Virus record (IMG/VR): IMGVR_UViG_3300036985_004568
Coordinates: 31,375 to 95,374 of that record
Length of the DNA stretch: 64,000 bases
Source of the DNA: a virus
Reading direction: 5' to 3' (one strand)
Shown here: positions 35,219 through 43,311 of the stretch, in pieces
Layout of the letters: every line of letters begins with the position of its first letter
Numbering within the stretch: position 1 is the stretch's first letter
Notes under the pieces: generated by a model
Databases searched by the model: none
What the model saw: only the letters and a program-made list of their open reading frames with translations
Told to the model about the DNA's origin: nothing
Program-made: the position numbers and the translations under genes

Positions 35219-36145
35219 TTAATACTCGTATATTAATTTTAATCTAATTTTTAAAGAAACTCCACCAACAGTATCTGCATCATCTGGAATAGTTGCTCTA
35301 AGTTGTAAATACTTTGCATTATTATTAGGTATAGGATTTGAAAAAATTACAGGAACTCCTACCCCTATTGGGGAATAGTCCATAATTGCTTCGTCTTTTA
35401 TTGTATAATCATACTCTACGTAAGGAAGGGCTGCAATTAATGGCGTGCCTAATCCAATGAGGCCTGTATCTGCATTATAAGTTCCCCCCGTAAAGTAGTT
35501 TGTTCCAGTTTTACTGGGATTATCCCAAACTCCAGTAATACCAGTAATTCTGGGGCAATGAGCTACTGTAATTATTGTATTACTATTTTTAGTGGCCAGC
35601 TCTAAATCAATATGTTTGGTGGAAGAAATAATTCCACTAGATGCAATGCTGATCCATTGTTCAGCATAAATAGTTTTACCATATTCGTCTAAATCTGGAT
35701 TTATTTCTACAGTTATAACATCTAAATTACTTGGAGCTTTTCCATGTACATTATCCCCAAAATCTATTTCTCCAGTAGTCATATTGCAAGTATAAACTTG
35801 TGCAGATTGTGCATAACTACTTAAAGAGCCTACTTGAGCCCATTTAGTGCCATTAACCAATATCTCTATGGTACTTAAGGGCATTAGACTAAGTTCATAA
35901 TGTTGATTAACGGATCCATCACTAATATATTCTATTGTAACTGACATAGTTACTAATTCAATAGATAAATTTCTAACATCGTCTGCTCCTAATATATTTC
36001 CCTTATCATTGTACAATAAAATATCATATGGAAGATCAACTACATGTCCTCCATAACAAATTCCAAAATCAATTGGAGTGGTTATAGTCCCAACTTCAAC
36101 TGTAGGAGCATCATCCTTAAACATTTGTAAATTTGGAGTAGCCAT
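35219..36145 (-). CDS. Tail structural protein
   Basis: 308 residues, predominantly beta (VTMSVTIEYISDGSVNQHYE, AQVYTCNMTTGEIDFGDNVH). It lies just downstream of the tape measure, where distal tail or baseplate proteins are encoded. I cannot assign a family. Confidence 0.62.
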   Translation of the reverse strand: MATPNLQMFKDDAPTVEVGTITTPIDFGICYGGHVVDLPYDILLYNDKGNILGADDVRNLSIELVTMSVTIEYISDGSVNQHYELSLMPLSTIEILVNGTKWAQVGSLSSYAQSAQVYTCNMTTGEIDFGDNVHGKAPSNLDVITVEINPDLDEYGKTIYAEQWISIASSGIISSTKHIDLELATKNSNTIITVAHCPRITGITGVWDNPSKTGTNYFTGGTYNADTGLIGLGTPLIAALPYVEYDYTIKDEAIMDYSPIGVGVPVIFSNPIPNNNAKYLQLRATIPDDADTVGGVSLKIRLKLIYEY

Positions 36146-36154
36146 AATTTTATC

Positions 36155-39100
36155 CTATTGAGTTTTACCTGCCATTTTTAATCTAGCACGTTCTTCATTT
36201 AATGTACCAATCGATTCATATATCCTCATTCTTGCCTCTTGTAATCCATCTGCAGAAGTACTAAAGCCTGCCTCTAGATCATTTAATAGTGCATTCTGTG
36301 CAGCAATCATTCTATCCAATTGTAATAAAGTAGGCGTACTTGAGATCAATTGTGCATTTCGTCCTAGAGCAGGGGCATATGCTGCCATTTCTGCTACTCC
36401 TGGATTTAAAGCTGGACCTTTTGGAGGATTTAATCCAACTAACCATTTTGTTGTTATATCCGCCTCTTTCTTATCTTTATTTCCTCCACTGCCAAACTGT
36501 CCTCCAAATTTATTCATAAGGTAAAACCAAGGAAGTATGGATAAAAGTCCATAAGCGACAGCCTTACCTAGTGAAACTCCCAAGGTTGTAATTGATCCTA
36601 ATAATTCCTTATCAGAAAATACAGCCTGTAGGGCTCCTAATAATACATTACTAAATGCAGTGATTAATTCTTTAAAGGGTTGAGATTTAGCAATAGTATT
36701 AAATACTGTTAAAAAGGTTCTAGTAAGCCCCTCTGCAACAGGTATAAGTAATGGTAAAATAAGATCCGAAAATTTAGAAAAACCAATAGCTAAATTATCA
36801 CTAATTTTCTTCCCAAGAGCTCCTTTTTCGCTTGCATCTCCTCCATTTAAAATTAATTGCATATATTTTAAATAATCGGTCATAGCTGGACCAATATAGT
36901 CTTTTACTACATTATTTAAAAGTTGTCCTGCTTTATATAATCCACCAAATAATCCAGTATCGGCCTGTTTTCCAGCATCACTTAAATTTAAAAATACTTT
37001 ATACTCACTTGCCAAGCCTTTAAGGGCCTCTCTAATTGTAGTAAAAAATGAAATTTGTGTATCACCAGTAAGTAACATTCCTGCAATTCTAAATATCGCG
37101 TCTCCGGCGGATACTGCTTGTTTATAAATTGTACCTAAATCTTTAGCTTCCTCTTTAAATACTTTATCTAAAGATTTAGATAAATCTATGGGCTCCTTAA
37201 GTGCGGAGAACATCTCTCTTATTGATGCAACAGTTGCTCCTCCGAGATACATACCTAGTTGCCTAGCAAATGCAGGATTATCTTCTAATTGTGCTCCGAT
37301 GGTGCGTATAAAATCATTGGCTGATTTAGGAGATACCCCTGCAACCATTGCTGTGTTTAATGCAGAAGAGAGTTCTTTTCCTGCAAGATCCGCTATCTCC
37401 TGTAATTTATTTAGTCTTTCTTGCTTACTTGCAAAAGAACCTGAACTAGCCCCTATTTTTTCCTGCAATTTAGAAATTTTTTCTATTCTTTGAGACATTG
37501 AATCATAAGTTTTGTTCCAGGCACCTTCGGCCTTACCTGCCCCGCCACTAAATAAATTACCCGCTTTACCCATAGAGGCTAATACAGCTAATCCCTTTTC
37601 ATCAGGATTCATAAATTTTTCAATTGCCTGGCCAAATTGTACTAACTGTCTTGGCTGCTTTAATCCAACCTCCGCCAATCTACCAGCAGTCTCTAGCACT
37701 CCTTTGAATCTATCTTCGGCGGTACCAGCGCCAGAAGCAAATGCGGGCATCAACCATTGTGCAATCATACGTAATTCTTGAGACGTAGCATTGGTATTTA
37801 ACAATACCTTAGTCATATGGTTTGCTAGATTTGCAGCATTTTTATTAATATCAACTTTAAAAAACTGCGCTATTTCTAAGAATGAGTCATCGATTGCAGC
37901 AACTTCTTCCCCAGTAATAACGGAATATTGAGTAATGGCTTTCATATAGTCGGCTACTCCTATTGTATTACCAACTATACGAATAAATCTTTGTTCCACC
38001 TTACCCATTACTTCCCACAATTCAGTAGCATACCCAATATTTTCTACCATGGGTAAAGTTGCAGCAGTTCGTGCGGTAGTTGCATCCATTCCTCTTGCTA
38101 CCAGGGGATATACACTTAAAGATAAAGACCTTATTGTATCTTTAGCATTTTTAATACCACCAGTTAATCCCTTTATAAAACCACTAGTTATAGTTTCTGT
38201 GATTTTAAAGGCTATTCCAGCTGCTGCGCCTAATGTGCCAAGTACCAATGCTCCACCTAATACACTAATGGCTGCAATTGGATTAGCCATACCAAGTTTT
38301 AATGCGTTAGTAAGCGCACTAGTAAATAAATTACCAGCAGCCTGACCTGGATTTTTAAACCACAGAACTGAATTAGAAAACACTTCCTTCATCCCTTTAA
38401 CCGTAGCCTCTGCTTTTTCTTTTGCTTTCTTTTTTATTTCTTCAGGCTGATCTTCGGGAGGGGTCGGCTCCTCTGCTCCTCCGGAAGGAGTACTTGGGGG
38501 AGCTGGGGGAACGATGGGAGGGGGAGGCGTTACTCCTCCTCTAGCTACAAGATTAGCTGCGGCAAATTGGTCAATAGGAGAATGGGTTATAGCTTGCATC
38601 TTCTGTAATAGAGAAAGCACTCCTGCATTAGAAGTACCCGCACTAGAAGTTGTTGACTTTATGGCCTTTGTAAGCCCTAATGCCTCAGCTACAGCAACAT
38701 CTACCACTGCTTTACGCATCTGAAGTACTGGATTGATTATTGTTGGGGCAGACTCTACTTGTTTCCCCGGAATTGACTTAGCTAGTTCTTTAGTCATTCC
38801 AACTAAAGCATGCTCTGGTGCGGCCCTCTCCTTCATAAATCTTTGTAAATTAGCAATCTGATTACTACGTTTAGATTTTAATCCAGAGGTCATCTGGGTA
38901 TCTTTAGCCATTGCTGCTAAATAATCATTTGAAGATACTGCAAATTTAGTTAAATCCGTTTCAGAGGAAGTTCCCTTTTTAACTTTGTTAAATATAGCGC
39001 GCATACCTTTAACTGCAGCTTGTTCTGCAGAGGAGGGTTTAGTAGCATTTCCTTCTAAATCTAATTTAAGGGAAGAGAAGATGTGCCTTATTTCTCGCTC

Positions 39101-39466
39101 TAAAAGTTGCTGATTAGTCTTGAGTTGGTCATCACCCCTTGACCCCTTTACACTCTTGGGGCCAGCTAATTCTGTGAACTTAGATACTACTTTGGATGGC
39201 TCTGGCGCATTAGCCATTTTTCGTGGATCAAAGGCGTGCATAGACCCAACGGTAGCTAGACTTTGTGCCTGTCTTGCACTTATGGCCTCAGTAAGAATCT
39301 TAGCTTTTAGTTCGGATGCCTCGAGCGTGGATGCCTGCCTACCAAGAAAGGTCTCGAGTTCCTTTAATTGAGCCTTAAAAGAGCTCTTATCCACCTTACC
39401 TGCCTGTAGTTTTATATCTACTGGCAAGTTTATCTCAACTGGTTTTGTTTTTATCTGATCAGCCAT
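36155..39466 (-). CDS. Tape measure protein
   Basis: 1103 residues, the largest in the window. Mostly helical with coiled-coil stretches, a Pro/Glu-rich linker (near 315-350) and hydrophobic segments (AAISVLGGALVLGTLGAAAG near 410; KAVAYGLLSILPWFYL near 990). Size, position after two small chaperone-like genes and hydrophobic islands identify it as the protein that sets tail length and may help DNA entry. By the usual 1.5 Angstrom per residue rule the tail would be about 165 nm. Confidence 0.9.
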   Translation of the reverse strand: MADQIKTKPVEINLPVDIKLQAGKVDKSSFKAQLKELETFLGRQASTLEASELKAKILTEAISARQAQSLATVGSMHAFDPRKMANAPEPSKVVSKFTELAGPKSVKGSRGDDQLKTNQQLLEREIRHIFSSLKLDLEGNATKPSSAEQAAVKGMRAIFNKVKKGTSSETDLTKFAVSSNDYLAAMAKDTQMTSGLKSKRSNQIANLQRFMKERAAPEHALVGMTKELAKSIPGKQVESAPTIINPVLQMRKAVVDVAVAEALGLTKAIKSTTSSAGTSNAGVLSLLQKMQAITHSPIDQFAAANLVARGGVTPPPPIVPPAPPSTPSGGAEEPTPPEDQPEEIKKKAKEKAEATVKGMKEVFSNSVLWFKNPGQAAGNLFTSALTNALKLGMANPIAAISVLGGALVLGTLGAAAGIAFKITETITSGFIKGLTGGIKNAKDTIRSLSLSVYPLVARGMDATTARTAATLPMVENIGYATELWEVMGKVEQRFIRIVGNTIGVADYMKAITQYSVITGEEVAAIDDSFLEIAQFFKVDINKNAANLANHMTKVLLNTNATSQELRMIAQWLMPAFASGAGTAEDRFKGVLETAGRLAEVGLKQPRQLVQFGQAIEKFMNPDEKGLAVLASMGKAGNLFSGGAGKAEGAWNKTYDSMSQRIEKISKLQEKIGASSGSFASKQERLNKLQEIADLAGKELSSALNTAMVAGVSPKSANDFIRTIGAQLEDNPAFARQLGMYLGGATVASIREMFSALKEPIDLSKSLDKVFKEEAKDLGTIYKQAVSAGDAIFRIAGMLLTGDTQISFFTTIREALKGLASEYKVFLNLSDAGKQADTGLFGGLYKAGQLLNNVVKDYIGPAMTDYLKYMQLILNGGDASEKGALGKKISDNLAIGFSKFSDLILPLLIPVAEGLTRTFLTVFNTIAKSQPFKELITAFSNVLLGALQAVFSDKELLGSITTLGVSLGKAVAYGLLSILPWFYLMNKFGGQFGSGGNKDKKEADITTKWLVGLNPPKGPALNPGVAEMAAYAPALGRNAQLISSTPTLLQLDRMIAAQNALLNDLEAGFSTSADGLQEARMRIYESIGTLNEERARLKMAGKTQ

Positions 39467-39753
39467 TATAGATTAACCTTTTTACCTTCTTTTAATGCAG
39501 CCAATTGTTCGGGCTTAGCCCCGAGCTTCTTAGCTAATTTAATTAGGTCTGTTACTTCTGTCTTCTTATTAGTGGGGCATGGAAGATCTTGGGTCTTTAC
39601 TCCCTTTCTAATCATGATGCAACGAATTAAACCTGAGATCTCTGGAAGAGTTAGGTTCTGAATTACCTCAATAGTCCAGCCATACTCAGAGGCTAGCAAG
39701 TCAATTACCGAGAAAGTGTCTGCTAGTTGCTGATAATCCACTAATTTCTGCAT
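39466..39753 (-). CDS. Tail assembly chaperone-like protein (second gene)
   Basis: 95 residues, helical (QQLADTFSVIDLLASEYGWT, PEISGLIRCIMI), immediately before the tape measure as the 'T' or second chaperone gene in siphoviruses. It has its own ATG and AGAGG. Its upstream frame is closed by TAG close to the start, so a fusion by frameshifting is not obvious. Confidence 0.68.
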   Translation of the reverse strand: MQKLVDYQQLADTFSVIDLLASEYGWTIEVIQNLTLPEISGLIRCIMIRKGVKTQDLPCPTNKKTEVTDLIKLAKKLGAKPEQLAALKEGKKVNL

Positions 39754-39763
39754 AGCAGGCCTC

Positions 39764-40087
39764 TTATTTACCCGCTATTAAATTACTGAAAGGATCATAG
39801 AAGGCAATGTCGGAGATTTTCTTTAACACTTCTCCATTCATAAATTCTTCTACTACTTCCCTGGTAATCTCAGGATTATTTTTACTAACAATAAAAAAAG
39901 CTACATCTATCTGCATAGTAATGTAGCTACTAGCTAAATCTTCGGGCTTAACTTCCTTATACTGCCCAAGCATTTTTAAGTATTCGTTCTTCTCTTTAAA
40001 AGTAAAAGGACGAACTTTAATTTTTACCCCGTTTAATAGTTCGACCTCTTGAAAACCAAATTCCGTAACGCGTCCTTGCTCTTCCAT
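39764..40087 (-). CDS. Tail assembly chaperone
   Basis: 107 residues: VELLNGVKIKVRPFTFKEKN, then YITMQIDVAFFIVSKNNPEI, the usual strand-helix layout of the first tail chaperone gene. It lies between tail tube and tape measure genes, separated from the tube by two hairpins. It probably coats the tape measure during assembly. Confidence 0.7.
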   Translation of the reverse strand: MEEQGRVTEFGFQEVELLNGVKIKVRPFTFKEKNEYLKMLGQYKEVKPEDLASSYITMQIDVAFFIVSKNNPEITREVVEEFMNGEVLKKISDIAFYDPFSNLIAGK

Positions 40088-40109
40088 GTGTAAACTCCTC
40101 TACAGTTTA

Positions 40110-40131
40110 ACTTGCACATAATTATGCAAGT
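40110..40131 (-). terminator. Hairpin between tail tube and chaperone genes
   Basis: Perfect 7-base inverted repeat ACTTGCA/TGCAAGT with an 8-base loop, in the 99-base gap after the tail tube gene. No strong T-run follows, so partial termination or mRNA stabilisation is more likely than full termination. Confidence 0.45.
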
Positions 40132-40173
40132 CACATCTACTCTACCCTTTGATACCACCACACACCTCTACTA

Positions 40174-40195
40174 GCGACTTAATAACTTAGGTCGC
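40174..40195 (-). terminator. Second hairpin at tail tube stop codon
   Basis: GCGAC/GTCGC with a 12-base loop overlapping the end of the tail tube gene. Together with the hairpin at 40110 it may limit read-through so that tube mRNA exceeds chaperone mRNA. Confidence 0.35.
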
Positions 40196-40558
40196 GTATG
40201 ATTTTTTGAGTTCCAGACGATACGTTATAAAACCATCCTGAGTCGACGTAACCTCGTAATTGGTGGCTTTACAACGATTTAAAGTCAGGCCTGAAATACC
40301 CCGAGCAGCATCAAAATCGGAAGCTTCCAGTACGATGTCAACATACTCATTTGACAAAATATCCTCAACATCAGCAACTGACCACTCAACATAGTCAACT
40401 GAGATAGTTGTGGCCCTATTACCTAACTCAACCTCTAAAGGGTCCGGAAACCCTCCTGCGTACATGTCAACTGGGCCGCCATCGAAACGTACAGAGATGC
40501 CTGTACACTTCCCAATGACGTCAGAGCCAACACTGATCTTGCCTACTGAAAATTTCAC
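40187..40558 (-). CDS. Major tail tube protein
   Basis: 123 residues, all-beta pattern with ATTISVDYVEWSVADVEDIL and the terminal LNRCKATNYEVTSTQDGFIT, YRLELKKSYAT, typical of small tail tube proteins. GTG start behind AAAGGAGG. Codons look richer in G/C than in most neighbours, as in the capsid gene, which suits high expression. It is flanked by a leader region upstream and hairpins downstream. Confidence 0.75.
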   Translation of the reverse strand: MKFSVGKISVGSDVIGKCTGISVRFDGGPVDMYAGGFPDPLEVELGNRATTISVDYVEWSVADVEDILSNEYVDIVLEASDFDAARGISGLTLNRCKATNYEVTSTQDGFITYRLELKKSYAT

Positions 40559-40597
40559 GAGTGCCTCCTTTTATGCTATGACTGTAATCCCTCACTA

Positions 40598-40605
40598 ATT
40601 GAAGA
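40598..40605 (-). promoter_or_regulatory. Variant TTTTCAAT-like element upstream of tail tube
   Basis: TCTTCAAT within AGTAGTCTTCAATTAGTGAG on the minus strand, in the 117-base non-coding gap before the tail tube gene. One base differs from the TTTTCAAT core. The rest of the gap is AT-rich and may contain a promoter. Confidence 0.4.
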
Positions 40606-40675
40606 CTACTTTTAAGGGCTATTTTTAGATATTTATTTTACTTGACTACTTAATATTGTCTTGTGCCTAAAGGGG

Positions 40676-41095
40676 TTAGACACTACGTGCAGAGTAAAAC
40701 TCGAAGTCTATAATTCCCATATGGCACTGACCTATATCATCAAAGTCCATTCCAAAGGATGTTTTCCTAAGTCTATATACTGCAGATGTATATGAGTCGT
40801 TTAGCTGGGAACCGTATAAATCCAGGATATTTACTATCCTTTTAGCTACATCTGTTACTTTTTTAACAGGACTATCATTTCCAGCCTTAACATAAATTTC
40901 TATAGTTAATATTCCATTTTCATAACCAGTTTCGTCTGTTGCTCCCATAACTGTATCTACTGCAACAAGATAAGTTAATACCTCTCCACGAGTGAAGCCT
41001 GCCTGAATGGGGGCGGAATTAGCATCTGCAGCACCAAGTAGGGTACGTAAAGTAGAATCATTCTTAAGTTTTGCGATTACGGTTTCAGTGATCAT
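40676..41095 (-). CDS. Tail terminator-like protein
   Basis: 139 residues: ETVIAKLKNDSTLRTLLGA, GILTIEIYVKA, RLRKTSFGMDFDDIG and GIIDFEFYSA follow the alpha/beta layout of tail-completion proteins (HK97 gp10/lambda U type). Position between the gp10-like gene and tail tube supports this. Confidence 0.7.
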   Translation of the reverse strand: MITETVIAKLKNDSTLRTLLGAADANSAPIQAGFTRGEVLTYLVAVDTVMGATDETGYENGILTIEIYVKAGNDSPVKKVTDVAKRIVNILDLYGSQLNDSYTSAVYRLRKTSFGMDFDDIGQCHMGIIDFEFYSARSV

Positions 41096-41111
41096 AATAA
41101 ACTCCTAATAG

Positions 41112-41843
41112 TTAAAGTTTATGAATATTTGGGTTATAAACAACAGTACTATGATTTGGTAAATTAACCAAAGTAAAAAGGCGCTTACCTGAAGCATCGT
41201 TCTGTATTCCTACCCAGGTTACTGGAATCTTTGTGCCCTGAGTTTGTGCATCGCTATCAGTAAAATTTAGTGCATCTAATCCTAACTTTATGGCATTAGG
41301 TAAGTTACGAAGTATGTATTGTGCACCCATTCGCATATAATGGACTGGTTTTATGCCTTTTACCCTAATAACTCCACCTTTTCCCCCCTTACCGGCTATA
41401 AATACGTCACTTACTGCTTTACTACTGTATTTACGCCTACCCCGGGCATATTTAGGGGGACTACGTAACTTCTTGAATCCCACAAAATGCATCACTCCAC
41501 TGGCCTTAATAGTATGCGCCTTGGTACCTTCTTCAAGATATGGGGCATAGGGCACAGTATTGGCGGAGGGGTATCCCGCGTACATCCTTATTACTATGTT
41601 CCTAGGTGTACCATGCACATACACAACCTTAATAGATTGGCGAAGCCTTCCACTCTTCTTAGGAACTTTTGGCTTAATTATCTTCTCTTGAACGTCAAGT
41701 ACAAACTTGTCTACTATTTCTTCAACCTGCTTATTTACTTTAGCCACTAGATTGGGACCAATATACTTAGCCACAAGTCCCTGAGTATGCTTATCCAGTT
41801 GGGAGAATATTGCCCCAGTATTAATTTTAATAGATCCGGACAT
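41112..41843 (-). CDS. HK97 gp10-like head-tail connector protein
   Basis: 243 residues. KSGRLRQSIKV, VPYAPYLEEGTKAHTI and the later RMGAQYILRNLPNAI are hallmarks of HK97 gp10-type neck proteins. It is longer than usual, with a Gly/Lys-rich middle and a C-terminal extension of about 60 residues. Confidence 0.82.
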   Translation of the reverse strand: MSGSIKINTGAIFSQLDKHTQGLVAKYIGPNLVAKVNKQVEEIVDKFVLDVQEKIIKPKVPKKSGRLRQSIKVVYVHGTPRNIVIRMYAGYPSANTVPYAPYLEEGTKAHTIKASGVMHFVGFKKLRSPPKYARGRRKYSSKAVSDVFIAGKGGKGGVIRVKGIKPVHYMRMGAQYILRNLPNAIKLGLDALNFTDSDAQTQGTKIPVTWVGIQNDASGKRLFTLVNLPNHSTVVYNPNIHKL

Positions 41844-42179
41844 TTATTGTTTAACAATATAGAGTTTAAGGTGGTGTACTTGGCCCGCTTCATCTTCAAC
41901 ACCCACCACTAGGTAATGTATAGAGTCAATTAGAAGCCTATCATTTGTCCTAACATCCACAGGATTTAAATAGGCCACCAATTCTACCCAATACTTAAGT
42001 CCGCCTATATCAATTTCATACTTTTCTTTATTGGGTTGGACACATACTGCAACTGTAGCAATTGTAGTAGGGCTTGCAGTATTTTCTTTTTCCCCAAATG
42101 AATTTGGAGTAGTATTCTGCGTAGGCCTTAGTATAGTAGCCGTCTTATTAAGTAAACTATCAAAAATTGTATCGGACAT
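41844..42179 (-). CDS. Head closure (head-tail joining) protein
   Basis: 111 residues from ATG 42179 behind AAGGAG. TATILRPTQNTTPNSFGEKE and NDRLLIDSIHYLVVGVEDE match the small beta-barrel head-closure family ('v.......r..d....~g..y.V..v.d...~~~h~~~~~'). It plugs the portal and joins the tail. Confidence 0.75.
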   Translation of the reverse strand: MSDTIFDSLLNKTATILRPTQNTTPNSFGEKENTASPTTIATVAVCVQPNKEKYEIDIGGLKYWVELVAYLNPVDVRTNDRLLIDSIHYLVVGVEDEAGQVHHLKLYIVKQ

Positions 42180-42188
42180 ATCCACTCC

Positions 42189-42782
42189 TTAAGAAGTTGA
42201 CCCGGGCTCTAATGATCCCTGTTTGATCAGAATAACCAATTGTTCGATTGACTGTCCATAAGAGGAATTAGTTCCACTTGTGGCGGAGGAATCAATATGG
42301 TATTTTATCATATAGTCCCCTATTTTCTTCGTATCTATTAAGCTGGTATCTACTGTTCCAGGTTTAAACTTGTTTAATGTATCAATTACTAATACAGCGA
42401 TAAAGAATTTAACTAGTGCCGGAAGTGTAGTAACTGTCCACCCAATTGTGTAGGTTACCTTTGCTTCAGAGCTTTCTGGTATTGAAGTTGTCATAACAAT
42501 CAACTTCCTATCAGCTAGAAACTTAAATTCCGTAGCAAGTAGCTCTGTATAGTCCCCAACATCTGCCCTATACTCAACCTTAGTAACAGTTGCGAAAGAC
42601 TCATCCAATTCTAGCAGCTTGGATGGCGCCCACATATAATATGTTTTTGTCTTTGTTTCACTTCTTAGAAAACCCAATAAATTATGAGCACGGGCTTCTG
42701 CTAATTCCAAAATAGAATTTGGAAATAGTTCTGGGGCTAGTCCAGTTAATTCTGCCATATAGGAAGCTTGCATAAGAGACAT
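42189..42782 (-). CDS. Head-tail adaptor protein
   Basis: 197 residues: an N-terminal helical part (ILELAEARAHNLLGF), a beta insertion (TVTKVEYRADVGDYTEL, AKVTYTIGW) and C-terminal helices (LVKFFIAVLVIDTLNKF). This resembles gp6/gp15-type adaptors that bind the portal. It lies next to the head-closure gene. Confidence 0.68.
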   Translation of the reverse strand: MSLMQASYMAELTGLAPELFPNSILELAEARAHNLLGFLRSETKTKTYYMWAPSKLLELDESFATVTKVEYRADVGDYTELLATEFKFLADRKLIVMTTSIPESSEAKVTYTIGWTVTTLPALVKFFIAVLVIDTLNKFKPGTVDTSLIDTKKIGDYMIKYHIDSSATSGTNSSYGQSIEQLVILIKQGSLEPGSTS

Positions 42783-42784
42783 AG

Positions 42785-43309
42785 TTAAACTCCTTTTTTA
42801 GATTTATTTTTATCCATATTTGAAAATAACCAAAAATCAACCCAAATGGGCTTTAATTTCTTAATAGTTAGTAAATGTCTAATGAAAGAGTTAAAGTTTG
42901 TGTGGTCTGACTTGAGTAAGTCCTCCCGGGATACAATGAAAATACCACAGTCAGCAATTCTCTCATTATCGAATAGTAATGCTCCGTCAGGTTCAATCCT
43001 CCAAGTCTTTGATCCACGTAGACGCTTAAGAAATACAGCATTTCCTGGCTGCTTAGAAGCTAGTGCTTCTATCTCTTTAATATTATTAGGTAGTACTCGG
43101 CAACCAAAAGATACTATAACATATTCATCTTCAATATGTTGGCATATCTCCCGTAGTTTATCCATAGTCTTTTCAATAGGACAAACTGGATACTTAGAGG
43201 CCATCCTAGTGAATACAAAATACTTTCTATCTAGTAAGGATAGTAACGCCTTACCAAGGAACTCCAACTCTGAGTCCTTATCATTAACAAAAACCACTAC
43301 GGTAGCCAT
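42785..43309 (-). CDS. Hypothetical protein, possible nucleotide-sugar transferase fold
   Basis: 174 residues from ATG 43309 behind AAGGAG. ATVVVFVNDKDSELEFLGK, EYVIVSFGCRVLPNN and IADCGIFIVSREDLL recall the strands of sugar-nucleotide transferase-like Rossmann proteins, but the signature nucleotide-binding motif is absent. It is encoded two bases from the glycosyltransferase gene, which hints at a joint sugar role. Weak assignment. Confidence 0.5.
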   Translation of the reverse strand: MATVVVFVNDKDSELEFLGKALLSLLDRKYFVFTRMASKYPVCPIEKTMDKLREICQHIEDEYVIVSFGCRVLPNNIKEIEALASKQPGNAVFLKRLRGSKTWRIEPDGALLFDNERIADCGIFIVSREDLLKSDHTNFNSFIRHLLTIKKLKPIWVDFWLFSNMDKNKSKKGV

Positions 43310-43311
43310 AG

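Noticed and set aside
37188-39371. Plus-strand ORFs of 69-101 residues opposite the tape measure gene
   Set aside because: They are antisense to a strongly coding gene, lack ribosome sites and coupling, and have the composition expected of shadows.
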